Shown here: piece by piece, positions 27,558 to 37,100 of the stretch
How the letters are laid out: the number at the start of each line of letters is the position of its first letter
Position numbering within the stretch: position 1 is the stretch's first letter
From: Pseudomonadota bacterium
GTDB lineage: Bacteria > Pseudomonadota > Gammaproteobacteria > Berkiellales > Berkiellaceae
Reading direction: 5' to 3'
Assembly (NCBI GenBank): GCA_018242045.1
Contig: JAFECR010000011.1
Span: 64,212 to 128,211 of the forward strand
Length of the DNA: 64,000 nucleotides
Program-made: the position numbers and the translations under genes
Notes under the pieces: generated by a model
Told to the model about the DNA's origin: nothing
The model's input: the letters and a program-made list of their open reading frames with translations, nothing else
The model's database searches: none

Positions 27558-28806
27558 GTCGAAGCGCCTCCGCAGGTAAAACATTTGCCGCGCGCCAAGC
27601 AGGATGAATGGTAGCCAAAAGGCTCAATATCATGGCACATCCCCCAATTAAAATAACATCGTGCGCTTGTAGATCAGAAGGTAAAAAGCTAATGAAGTAA
27701 ACATCTGCAGATAAAAACTTAACCCTAAAAGTACGCTCAATCGCCGCCACCAAATCGCTTACATTTAAAGCCAAAATAACGCCAGCTATCACACCTAAAA
27801 TCGTGCCTATAAAACCAATGATGGCACCCTGACAGATAAAAATAGCCATGATTTTACGCGCCGAAGCTCCTAAAGCACGTAATACTCCAATATCTGCTCT
27901 TTTGTCAGTAACAACCATCACCAAAGTAGAAATTAAATTAAAAACGGCGATCGCTAATATCATGATCAAAGTAAAGAACATCATGGTCTTTTCCATTTTA
28001 ACTGCACTAAAATAAGCGCTGTTGAGTAAGGTCCAATCAACAACATTATATAGACCATGGAGATCATCATATAGTTCTTTGGCAATACGTGGGGCAGCGA
28101 AGGGATCGGTTAAACGAAGTTGGATACCACTCACCCCACCTTGAGTTTTAAATATTTTAGCGGCATCATGGATATTCATGAAAGCAAAGCCGCTATCATA
28201 TATGTAACCCACCTCAAAAATCCCAGCCACAGTAAGTCGCTTCAATCGTGGTGCTATCCCCGCCATAGAAATCGTGACTTCTGGAATAACCAATGTAATG
28301 GTATCGCCAACATTCACACCCAACTGCTTCGCTAAATAGGAACCGAGGATGACATTAAATGTACCTTCTGCAAGGGCATCAACACTGCCGACCTTTAAAG
28401 TATTTCGCAAAGGAAACACCGCATCAATCGCTTTAGGATCAATTCCTTTTACGACAACGCCGCGCACTTCGTGTCCACGGGTCAACATACCTTGACCATC
28501 AATATAAGGACCTGCTGCTTCCACATGTTGATGCCGCGCTAGTTTAGCACAGAGGTTTGGCCAGTTTTGCAAACTTTCTCCCCAACCACTAACCATGACA
28601 TGGGGGGTAATACTCAAAATACGACCACGGATCTCCTTGGTAAATCCATTCATCACTGACAAAACAGTGATAAGGACCATAACACCAAGCGCTATCCCAA
28701 TCATCGAAACAATAGAAATAAAGGTAATAAAATAATCGCGGCGCTTGAAATTGGTGTATCGCGCACCAACAAAAACATAAAAAGGTCTAAACATGGCCAC
28801 CTTCAT
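27547..28806 (-). CDS. lolC: Lipoprotein-releasing system membrane protein LolC/LolE
   Basis: The membrane subunit of the Lol transporter, 419 residues. A first membrane helix (about 25-50, FISIVSMIGIALGVMVLI) is followed by a large periplasmic domain and three C-terminal helices (about 275-305, 320-350, 385-405) of the FtsX/MacB type. Only one LolC/E gene is next to lolD, where E. coli has both lolC and lolE, so the complex may contain two copies of this subunit (LolF-like). That is inference. Confidence 0.9.
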   Translation of the reverse strand: MKVAMFRPFYVFVGARYTNFKRRDYFITFISIVSMIGIALGVMVLITVLSVMNGFTKEIRGRILSITPHVMVSGWGESLQNWPNLCAKLARHQHVEAAGPYIDGQGMLTRGHEVRGVVVKGIDPKAIDAVFPLRNTLKVGSVDALAEGTFNVILGSYLAKQLGVNVGDTITLVIPEVTISMAGIAPRLKRLTVAGIFEVGYIYDSGFAFMNIHDAAKIFKTQGGVSGIQLRLTDPFAAPRIAKELYDDLHGLYNVVDWTLLNSAYFSAVKMEKTMMFFTLIMILAIAVFNLISTLVMVVTDKRADIGVLRALGASARKIMAIFICQGAIIGFIGTILGVIAGVILALNVSDLVAAIERTFRVKFLSADVYFISFLPSDLQAHDVILIGGCAMILSLLATIHPAWRAANVLPAEALRHDA

Positions 28807-28873
28807 AGATTTATACTTCTCTCCATTCTAACCTAATTTGATTAAAGGGTTTATCTAAATTTCCTGGGTTTAA

Positions 28874-28902
28874 TTGACAGTAAGAAAGCTCTCTGGAAGA
28901 AT
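28874..28902 (+). promoter_or_regulatory. Promoter of the DAHP synthase gene
   Basis: TTGACA (28874-28879), 17 bp, then AAGAAT (28897-28902). The -35 is a perfect sigma-70 hexamer. An open frame begins with the TTG of this -35 box, which argues against using that TTG as a start codon. The leader to the ATG at 28967 would be about 57 nt. I see no run of aromatic codons typical of an attenuator. Confidence 0.55.
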
Positions 28903-28966
28903 AAGCGTACTCTTGACCCTCGACTTAGTTAAACAACTTAATAATAAGAGTGGTTTCAATAATCAT

Positions 28967-30106
28967 ATGATAGTCATTTTAAAACCATCCCTGGACCGCA
29001 CTTCGCTTGAATATTTGCAAACGCTTGAGTTTCTTCAACAACTCCCCGGCATTGAAGTTCAAACCAATACAATCCATGGCTGCGAAGAAATCATTACCGA
29101 AATTTATTTATTAGGGAAAACACAAGGGATTTCCAAGGAAAATATTGAGGCTTTGCCGGCCGTGCTGCGAGCTATCAAGATATCAAGGGATTATCAAATT
29201 TTGGGCCGTCAACCTCAAATGAATAAGGGTTTTGAATTTGAATACAACGGCGTGATTTTTTCTCAAAATAATTTAAATATCTTTGCAGGGCTATGCGCAG
29301 TTGATAATGAAAAGCATGTTGAAAGCATGATGAAGGCCTTATACGAAAATGGTCTAGTATGTACCCGTATGGGAGCATACAAACCAAGAACCAGCCCTTA
29401 TGCCTTTCAAGGACTCGGTAAAAGCTGTTTGCCTTATGTGTTTGAGAAAGCTGGCAAGTACGGCATTAAAGTAATAGCCATGGAAGTAACTCATCAACGT
29501 CATATTGATGAAATTTATCACTGTCTCACCATGACAGGAAATCCAACCGGCGTCATGCTTCAAATCGGAACTAGAAATGCTCAAAATTTTGAATTACTTC
29601 GAGAGGTAGGCTCCCAACAAACTTTTCCTGTACTTTTCAAACGCGGTTATGGGATCACTTTAAATGAATCTATTCACGCAGCTGAGTACCTTGCACATGC
29701 TGGCAATCGCAAAGTTATCTTCTGCTTGCGCGGTGTAAAATCTTTATTTGGTGCGCCTCATCGCAATATGGTTGATTTTGCACATGTCCCTGTGATCCAT
29801 CGACTGACACGGATGCCTGTTTGTATTGATCCTTCGCACTCCGTTGGCATTTTAGAGCGTACACCAGATGGGTTAAGCGATATTTATCATGTGTGCGCAC
29901 AAGGGATCATCAGTGGTGCGAACATGATTTTAGTCGATTTTCATCCTAATCCTTCATTAGCTGTGGTTGACTCAAGACAAGCTATTTCCATCCATGAGCT
30001 TCCTTGGTTTTTAGAAGATATTGCCATTGCCCGAGAGGCATTTGAAAAACGACGTGCTTTAGCTTGTCGTTTTGCAGAAAAGAAAGCTGTTGAATGCATT
30101 GCGTAA
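28967..30106 (+). CDS. 3-deoxy-7-phosphoheptulonate (DAHP) synthase, type I-beta
   Basis: DAHP synthase performs the first step of the shikimate pathway from PEP and erythrose-4-phosphate. The order of motifs fits the I-beta (KDO8P-like) class: GAYKPRTSPYAFQGLG, LQIGTRNAQNFELL, VLFKRGYGITL and VCIDPSHSVG. The N-terminal 100 residues are an appended regulatory-type domain. The normally AGPC motif is AGLCAVDN here. I choose the ATG at 28967 (379 residues), where family similarity begins. It is 18 nt before mfd. Confidence 0.85.
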   Translation: MIVILKPSLDRTSLEYLQTLEFLQQLPGIEVQTNTIHGCEEIITEIYLLGKTQGISKENIEALPAVLRAIKISRDYQILGRQPQMNKGFEFEYNGVIFSQNNLNIFAGLCAVDNEKHVESMMKALYENGLVCTRMGAYKPRTSPYAFQGLGKSCLPYVFEKAGKYGIKVIAMEVTHQRHIDEIYHCLTMTGNPTGVMLQIGTRNAQNFELLREVGSQQTFPVLFKRGYGITLNESIHAAEYLAHAGNRKVIFCLRGVKSLFGAPHRNMVDFAHVPVIHRLTRMPVCIDPSHSVGILERTPDGLSDIYHVCAQGIISGANMILVDFHPNPSLAVVDSRQAISIHELPWFLEDIAIAREAFEKRRALACRFAEKKAVECIA

Positions 30107-30124
30107 AACAAGGAACGCACTTTT

Positions 30125-33100
30125 ATGCTCCCAACCTTAAATCAAGGCATTATTATACCAAATAAAGTTGGCGATCGAGTTTTCTGGGGAAACCTTCAAG
30201 GGTGTGCTGGGGCATTTGCCATCGCCAATGTTGCAAGTAGTTCCAACCATCCTGTCATTGCCATTTTGCAAGATCCACAATCTGCTAACCGTCTTGAACG
30301 AGAACTAAAACTTTTTTTAAGCTCGGATATCCCTGTGCTTCATTTCCCAGACTGGGAAATATTGCCATATGATACTTTTTCCCCACACCAAGACATCATT
30401 TCTGATAGGCTGTTGGCATTAAATCAACTCTCAATGCTATCTCGTGGTGTATTGGTAGTACCAGTGACAACACTGTTACATAAAATTTCACCTAAGCAGT
30501 ATATAGAAGCATATAGCCTTTTATTAAAAGTTGGAGAAACTTTTGACTGGGACAAAATGCGTCATCGCTTTGAGCAAAGCGGTTATCGCTGTGTTTCACA
30601 AGTTATGACTCACGGTGAGTTTGCCTTAAGAGGCAGCATTGTGGATATTTTCCCAATGGGCCAAGATAAACCAGTCCGTATCGATCTGTTTGATAATGAA
30701 ATTGATTCTTTACGTATATTTGATCCAGACACTCAGCTTTCATTAGAAAAGATTGAGAGTTTTGTTTGTTTACCCGCCAGAGAATTCCCACTTACAAAAG
30801 AATCAATTTCCTTATTTAGACAACAATGGCGCGCGCAGTTTGCAGGTGACCCAACTTTGTGCCCGATCTATCAAGACATTAGTCAAGGGACACCCAGTCA
30901 AGGTATTGAATATTATTTACCTTTGTTTTTTGAACAAACAAGCACTTTATTCGATTATTTTCCTGAAAACGCACTGATTATACGCCAAGATATCAACCAG
31001 GCATGTGAAAAATTCTGGTTAGAAGTCAATGCGCGTTACGAACAATATGGGCACGACTATCAACGGCCCATTCTAAAGCCGCAAGAAATTATTATTAAAA
31101 CCGATGTTCTTTTTTCCCATCTTAACAGCTTTAGACAAATTCAAATGCAAACAGCCCCTTTTGACAAAATTCAAAAAGGCGTCATTAATTTTAGCAGCAA
31201 TATTTTCCCTTCTTTAACGATAGAGTCTCGCCAAGAACACCCATTAGAAAAACTACAATCATTTCTGAATTCAACACAAAATAAAATCCTATTTTGTGTT
31301 GAATCAGCAGGCAGACGTGAATCTTTGCTAGAACTTTTAAATCGTCACGATATTAAACCGAAAGTATTCAAACATTGGCAAGCATTTTATGAAGACAGCG
31401 CGCAACTTGGGATAACCGTGGCTTCCTTAGATGAAGGGCTTTGGCTGGAAGATCCCCCTATTATTTGGATTGTAGAACAACAACTCTATGGTCAGCAGGT
31501 GATGCAACGCAGAAGACGACAAAAAGCGCTGCAAGATCAAGACGCACCCATAAGGGATCTTGCTGAACTCACGCTAGGCGCACCTTTAGTGCATATTGAT
31601 CATGGCGTGGGACGCTATCAAGGCTTGACACATATCACCATTGATAATACGCCAGCTGAATATTTGATGCTTACCTACGCGGATAACGACAAACTCTATG
31701 TGCCTGTTTCCTCATTGCATCTGATTAGCCAATATAGCGGCTCTGCCATTGAAAATGCCCCTCTTCATAAATTAGGCACAGAGCAATGGGAAAAAGCCAA
31801 GAAAAAGGCAGCAGAAAAGGCTTATGATGTGGCCGCCGAGCTTTTAGATATTTATGCCTCAAGGGCCGCCAAAAAAGGACATGCGTTCAACCAAAGTTCT
31901 GAACTGTATTTTCAATTTTCAAGTGGTTTTCCTTTCGAAGAAACACCCGATCAAGCCAAAGCTATTCAAGATGTCCTAAAAGACATGGCCAGCGAAAAAC
32001 CCATGGACAGGTTAGTCTGCGGAGATGTGGGCTTTGGTAAAACTGAAGTGGCATTACGTGCTGCCTTTGTTGCAGCAATTGACGCAAAACAAGTTGTATT
32101 ATTAGTCCCAACGACCTTATTAGCGCAACAACATTTTGAAACCTTTAGTGATCGTTTTGCAGATTGGCCGATTCGAATAGAAGTCATTTCTCGGTTTAAA
32201 ACCAAAAAAGAACAAGAACAAGTTCTTTGTCAATTAACGCAAGGTAATATTGATATTGTTATCGGAACCCATACCCTTTTAAATGAACAGGTCAAATTTA
32301 AAAATTTAGGTCTGGTGATAATCGATGAAGAGCATCGTTTTGGCGTGCGACAAAAAGAACGTTTAAAATCATTAAGAGCTGAAATAGATATCTTAACGCT
32401 CACAGCAACGCCAATCCCGCGTACGCTTAACATGGCCTTTTCCTCTTTGCGAGATCTCTCCATCATTGCAACGCCTCCTGCTAAGCGACTCAGTATCAAA
32501 ACCTTCGTTCGTGAATATGATAAAACGCTGGTAGTTGAAGCTATCACACGAGAGTTAATGCGCGCTGGTCAAATCTATTATTTACATAATGATGTCGAAA
32601 CGATTGAAAAAGTGGGACAAGAACTCGCCATACTTATTCCCCAAGCTCGTATTGCCATTGCCCATGGCCAAATGCGTGAACGCCAACTTGAACAAGTCAT
32701 GACCGATTTTTATCATCAACGTTACAACATTCTTGTTTGCACGACTATTATTGAAACTGGCATCGATATTCCAACGGCCAATACCATCATTATTGAAAGA
32801 GCAGATAAATTGGGATTAGCACAGCTTCACCAACTACGCGGCAGAGTTGGACGTTCACACCACCAAGCTTATGCTTATTGTTTAACAGGCCCTAAAAATC
32901 GTTTAACCACTGATGCTCAAAAACGTCTTGATGCAATTGAATCATTAGAAGAGTTAGGCTCTGGGTTCACCTTGGCGACACATGATTTAGAGATCCGCGG
33001 TGCTGGTGAGTTATTGGGCGAAGAACAAAGTGGCAGCATGCACGCCATTGGATTTAGTCTATATATGGAGTTACTACAAAAAGCTGTGCAAACACTCAAG

Positions 33101-33574
33101 TCCGGTAAAAAAGTTACTTTAGCTGAACATTTAAGGCAAGGTGCTGAAATTAATTTGCAATTACCTGCACTCATTCCTGACGATTATTTACCTGATGTTC
33201 ATACCCGACTCATTCTTTATAAACGCATTGCAAACGCAAAATCTATTAATCAATTAAATGAACTTCAAGTTGAAATGATAGATCGTTTTGGCTTACTGCC
33301 TGAATCTGCTAAAAATCTTTTTAAAATAACTGAATTGAAAATCATGGCTTCACCTATTGGGATCAAAAAGATAGAAGCTGGGGTTCAAAATGGTAAAATC
33401 GAATTTGAAGCCACTCCCAATATTAATCCAGAAAAAATTATTACTATGATACGTAAACAACCAAATCAATTTAAATTAATCGGATCACAAGAAATTAAAT
33501 TCATATTTGACATGCAAACACCGCTATTGCGCTTTCAAGTCGTTGAAAATTTGATAAAACAGCTAAACACTTAA
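30125..33574 (+). CDS. mfd: Transcription-repair coupling factor Mfd
   Basis: Mfd removes RNA polymerase stalled at DNA lesions and recruits UvrA. The 1149 residues are full length (E. coli 1148). Seen in order: UvrB-like N-terminal modules (FPDWEILPYDTFSPHQD), the polymerase-interaction domain (VHIDHGVGRYQGL, about 487), helicase motifs GDVGFGKTEVALRAAF (about 635), IIDEEHRFGVRQKE (about 732), TATPIPRTL, QLRGRVGRS, and the C-terminal TRCF domain. AGGAA precedes the ATG. Confidence 0.96.
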   Translation: MLPTLNQGIIIPNKVGDRVFWGNLQGCAGAFAIANVASSSNHPVIAILQDPQSANRLERELKLFLSSDIPVLHFPDWEILPYDTFSPHQDIISDRLLALNQLSMLSRGVLVVPVTTLLHKISPKQYIEAYSLLLKVGETFDWDKMRHRFEQSGYRCVSQVMTHGEFALRGSIVDIFPMGQDKPVRIDLFDNEIDSLRIFDPDTQLSLEKIESFVCLPAREFPLTKESISLFRQQWRAQFAGDPTLCPIYQDISQGTPSQGIEYYLPLFFEQTSTLFDYFPENALIIRQDINQACEKFWLEVNARYEQYGHDYQRPILKPQEIIIKTDVLFSHLNSFRQIQMQTAPFDKIQKGVINFSSNIFPSLTIESRQEHPLEKLQSFLNSTQNKILFCVESAGRRESLLELLNRHDIKPKVFKHWQAFYEDSAQLGITVASLDEGLWLEDPPIIWIVEQQLYGQQVMQRRRRQKALQDQDAPIRDLAELTLGAPLVHIDHGVGRYQGLTHITIDNTPAEYLMLTYADNDKLYVPVSSLHLISQYSGSAIENAPLHKLGTEQWEKAKKKAAEKAYDVAAELLDIYASRAAKKGHAFNQSSELYFQFSSGFPFEETPDQAKAIQDVLKDMASEKPMDRLVCGDVGFGKTEVALRAAFVAAIDAKQVVLLVPTTLLAQQHFETFSDRFADWPIRIEVISRFKTKKEQEQVLCQLTQGNIDIVIGTHTLLNEQVKFKNLGLVIIDEEHRFGVRQKERLKSLRAEIDILTLTATPIPRTLNMAFSSLRDLSIIATPPAKRLSIKTFVREYDKTLVVEAITRELMRAGQIYYLHNDVETIEKVGQELAILIPQARIAIAHGQMRERQLEQVMTDFYHQRYNILVCTTIIETGIDIPTANTIIIERADKLGLAQLHQLRGRVGRSHHQAYAYCLTGPKNRLTTDAQKRLDAIESLEELGSGFTLATHDLEIRGAGELLGEEQSGSMHAIGFSLYMELLQKAVQTLKSGKKVTLAEHLRQGAEINLQLPALIPDDYLPDVHTRLILYKRIANAKSINQLNELQVEMIDRFGLLPESAKNLFKITELKIMASPIGIKKIEAGVQNGKIEFEATPNINPEKIITMIRKQPNQFKLIGSQEIKFIFDMQTPLLRFQVVENLIKQLNT

Positions 33575-33585
33575 GGGAATAAAAA

Positions 33586-34176
33586 ATGAAAGTAACCACT
33601 TGCTTGAAAATGTTAATTATCTTGCTGCTAAGTTCAAATTATGCCCTCGCCCAAACCCAAAAGCATTATCATGTTGAAATATTGATTTTTGAATCGAAAG
33701 AAAAAGAAGATCTGCAAGCATGGCCCATAGATCCTGGTAAACCTTCTTTAAATAACACGATTTCACTTGTTCAAGATCCAGAAGCAGATTTTGGCCAACT
33801 AAGTGATAATTCTCTTGTTTTAAACAATGCCAAGAAACGTATCCAAAAAAATTATCACTTAGTGCTGCACAAAGGTTGGCGTCAAACTATCACTGATAAA
33901 GAACATGCCCCAAAAATCCATCTTTTTGGTGGTAAAGCGCTGAGTGACAACAACGGCGCAGCAGGCATGCATGAAGTTGATGGCATTGTTCGGCTGAGTT
34001 TAGGACGAAACATATACATTGATACTGATCTGCTTTTAAGCAAATCAACTCTTAATAAAATGCAATCTTTTAGATTAATTGAATCAAGCAAAATTAAGCC
34101 AGATGAGATCACTTATATCGATCATCCGCTTTATGGCATCATTGTGATGGTGATACCAGAAAAACAGACAAGCTAA
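33586..34176 (+). CDS. csiV: CsiV family periplasmic protein
   Basis: CsiV-family proteins are periplasmic and were linked to peptidoglycan binding and stress tolerance in Shewanella; they usually follow mfd, as here (11 nt apart). A signal peptide (residues about 1-22, LIILLLSSNYALA) is followed by YHVEILIFESK and, near the end, GIVRLSLGRNIYIDTDLLL. Length is 196 residues, shorter than many members. It ends 20 bp from the converging adhesin gene. Confidence 0.75.
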   Translation: MKVTTCLKMLIILLLSSNYALAQTQKHYHVEILIFESKEKEDLQAWPIDPGKPSLNNTISLVQDPEADFGQLSDNSLVLNNAKKRIQKNYHLVLHKGWRQTITDKEHAPKIHLFGGKALSDNNGAAGMHEVDGIVRLSLGRNIYIDTDLLLSKSTLNKMQSFRLIESSKIKPDEITYIDHPLYGIIVMVIPEKQTS

Positions 34177-34196
34177 ATGGCAGGCAATTTTCGCTT

Positions 34197-37100
34197 TTAA
34201 ACTGGTTGTTCATGTTGAGGCTGCATTAAATGCTCTGTCGTTGCGCTAACAACGCTGGCATTCATTTCACCTACTGTAGACGTTGCATTATCAACGGTAT
34301 GCGTTGGACTTACAGGCGTAGTGGATGAAGCTGGGGCTTGAGATGCCAAAGGTGTGAAATCTATTTGAGTTTTGTTAGTAATAACATCTTGAGTAGACAA
34401 AGTTGAGGCGACGCTGTTGGCACCTATCATAAGGCCAACATCTGCGGCTAAGTGCGATTTACCGTCGGTCGTTTGGTAAGAAGTCATACCATAAATGGTA
34501 TTACCATTCATGGTTTGCAGGTGATTATCAGACGTTAAAGATATAGAAACAATATTTAATTGCGAAAGTGTTTCAAATTTCAAATTAGAATGCAATATGC
34601 CAAATTCGCTATAAGCTTTATCTTGTGCATCTAGTTGACCATCATGATTCGTATCAAAAGCAGCTAACCCTTGTAGATCTGTCTTAGCACCAGACACATA
34701 GGATGTAAATGAAATTTGATTTGCATTGGTGATAGTACCATTACCATTTGAATTGAGCATTAAAATGCCATCTCCTTCTGCTATCCAACCAAGAAGTTGA
34801 CTATCACTAGTGCCAGTAACATTGCCCAAGGTAACGTTAGATTGATGAGCTGATATTAATTGGATGCCATTATCATCTAAATCTAAAACTACCGGCGTAA
34901 AGGTAACTAATATTGTACTGGTATCAACATTGGTGGTCTGGCTCAAACTATCTGTTGCTTGCCAACTGAAAGTACGATTGGGATCATTACCATTATCAGT
35001 TGGATCAGATCCAGTGAAAGAATAAGTAACTGAGCTTAACGCTGCGTTATAATTTGCAATGGAGGATGTGCCAGATAAGGAAAGTATGCCATTATTAGCA
35101 TCATAATTGCCTGTTATTCCATTTTGATTGTTAAAATGCAATTGATCGCCAAATAAAAAGCCATCGGTTATCGAAACTGTCGCACTGGCCATGTTACTTG
35201 TTTCATGATCTGTTATGATAACAGAACCATTAAGCTTCGAAGGATTTGCCCCTGATTGGTATTTAAAGAAAAAGTTGGCTGCTTCAAGTGTCGGTGGTGT
35301 GAATACATCGATGGTACTTGTGGCAGCAGTATTGCTTTTATCTAAACCATCGGTCACTTGCCAACTGATGGTGCGATGTAGATCTGTACCACCATTGGTT
35401 GGATCAGTACTCGAAGAGTGAAAGGCAATCGACTGCAAGGCAGTTTCATAATTTTCAGGTGTATCATTGCCGGTGAGGGTGAGTACACCAGTTCCTGAAT
35501 TATAGCTTCCTGTAATATTAGGAGTGTTAGTAAACGATAAAACATCCTCATTATCAAAACCACTGATAATCGATATAACAGCACTCTTAATGGTTGGTGA
35601 TTGTAGCTCAGTAACATTGAGCTTGTTATCTATCACTTCTCCTGCATCTCCGGCTAAATAGGTGATAGTATTGCCTGCTGTAATGGTAGGCGGAGTGAAA
35701 ACATCGATCGTGCTTGTGGCAACTGCACTTGATTGATCTAAACTGTCTATTATCTGCCAAGAAATCGTGCGATGTAAATCTGTTCCGCCCAAGGTGGGAT
35801 CCACACTATTGGATTCATATGTCACAGATTGCAAGGCTGCTTCATAATGTTCCACTGTATCGGGACCTATCAAAGAAAGAATTCCTGTATTGGAATCATA
35901 ATTACCAGTGATAGTCGCTGTTGCGGTAAATGTTAAGAAATCATCCATATCTAAACCAGCGCTGATAGTGACTGTCGCACTTTTAATTGTTGATGTTGCA
36001 ATACTAAGAAGCGTTAAACCACTTTCAATAAGCTGAGGGGGATCTAATGCAAGATAAGTGATAGTGCTGCCTGCATTGACTGTAGGAGGTGTTCTTACCT
36101 CTATGGTGCTAATTGCAGTATTACTGTTTTCACTCAAGTCATCAGTCACTAACCAACTAATGGTGCGTGATAAATCCGCCCCACCATTGGTTGGATCTGT
36201 ACTGCTGGAGGAATATTTAATCGATTGTAACGCTGTTTCATAGTTGTCAGCTGTATCTGTGCCAGACAAAGTAAGTATACCTGTGCCAGCATCATAAACG
36301 CCTGTAATCGTCGCAGTATTGACAAAAGATAAAACATCATCCGCATCAAAACCACTTGTAATTGTAACAACAGCGCCAATGATGGTCGGTGATTCATGAA
36401 CCGTTAACGTTAAACCACTGTCGATCACTTGCGCAACGCTATTAGCCACATAGGTGATGGTGCTATCTGCATTGATGTCTGGCAGGGTTCTCACCTCAAT
36501 GATACTCAAGACCGCATTACTCAAATTATTTGTCACTTGACCATCATCAGCAATCCAAGTGATATCACGAAAAAGATTTGCCCCATTATTGGTTGGATCT
36601 GCGCTGCTTGATGAATAAGTGATGGAATGAAAAGCAGCCATATAATCGACAACACTTGCCGATCCCGTCAAGGTTAATACACCGGCAGCATAGCTGCCAG
36701 AAATGCCATTTTGATTGTTAAAGCTCAAAACATCGCCTGCAAAAAACCCTTGTGAAATAGAAATGGTAGCACCCTTCAATATTGGATAATCGATACTGGT
36801 GATCGAAATATTTGATTCAATAAGGAGAGGGTTGCTTAAAGCGACATATCTTACCGAGTCTCCTGCATCGCCTAGTACAGGTGGTAAACCAATGATGCTT
36901 ATAGTCGAAGTTGCTGTATTGCTACCATCATTAGCACTGTCAAAAGCCTGCCAGGTAATCGTTCTAGTAAAGTTAGTGCCTTCGTTGGCTGGGTTATCAC
37001 TGGTTGAGGAATAGGTAATGGTGCGAAGTGCCGCTTGATAATCCAAGACGCTGGCAATACCAGACAAAATCAATTCGCCCGTATTTGCATTATAATTACC

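Noticed and set aside
28874..28966. Upstream start of the DAHP synthase at a TTG
   Set aside because: The TTG is part of a perfect TTGACA -35 box and family similarity begins at the ATG at 28967.
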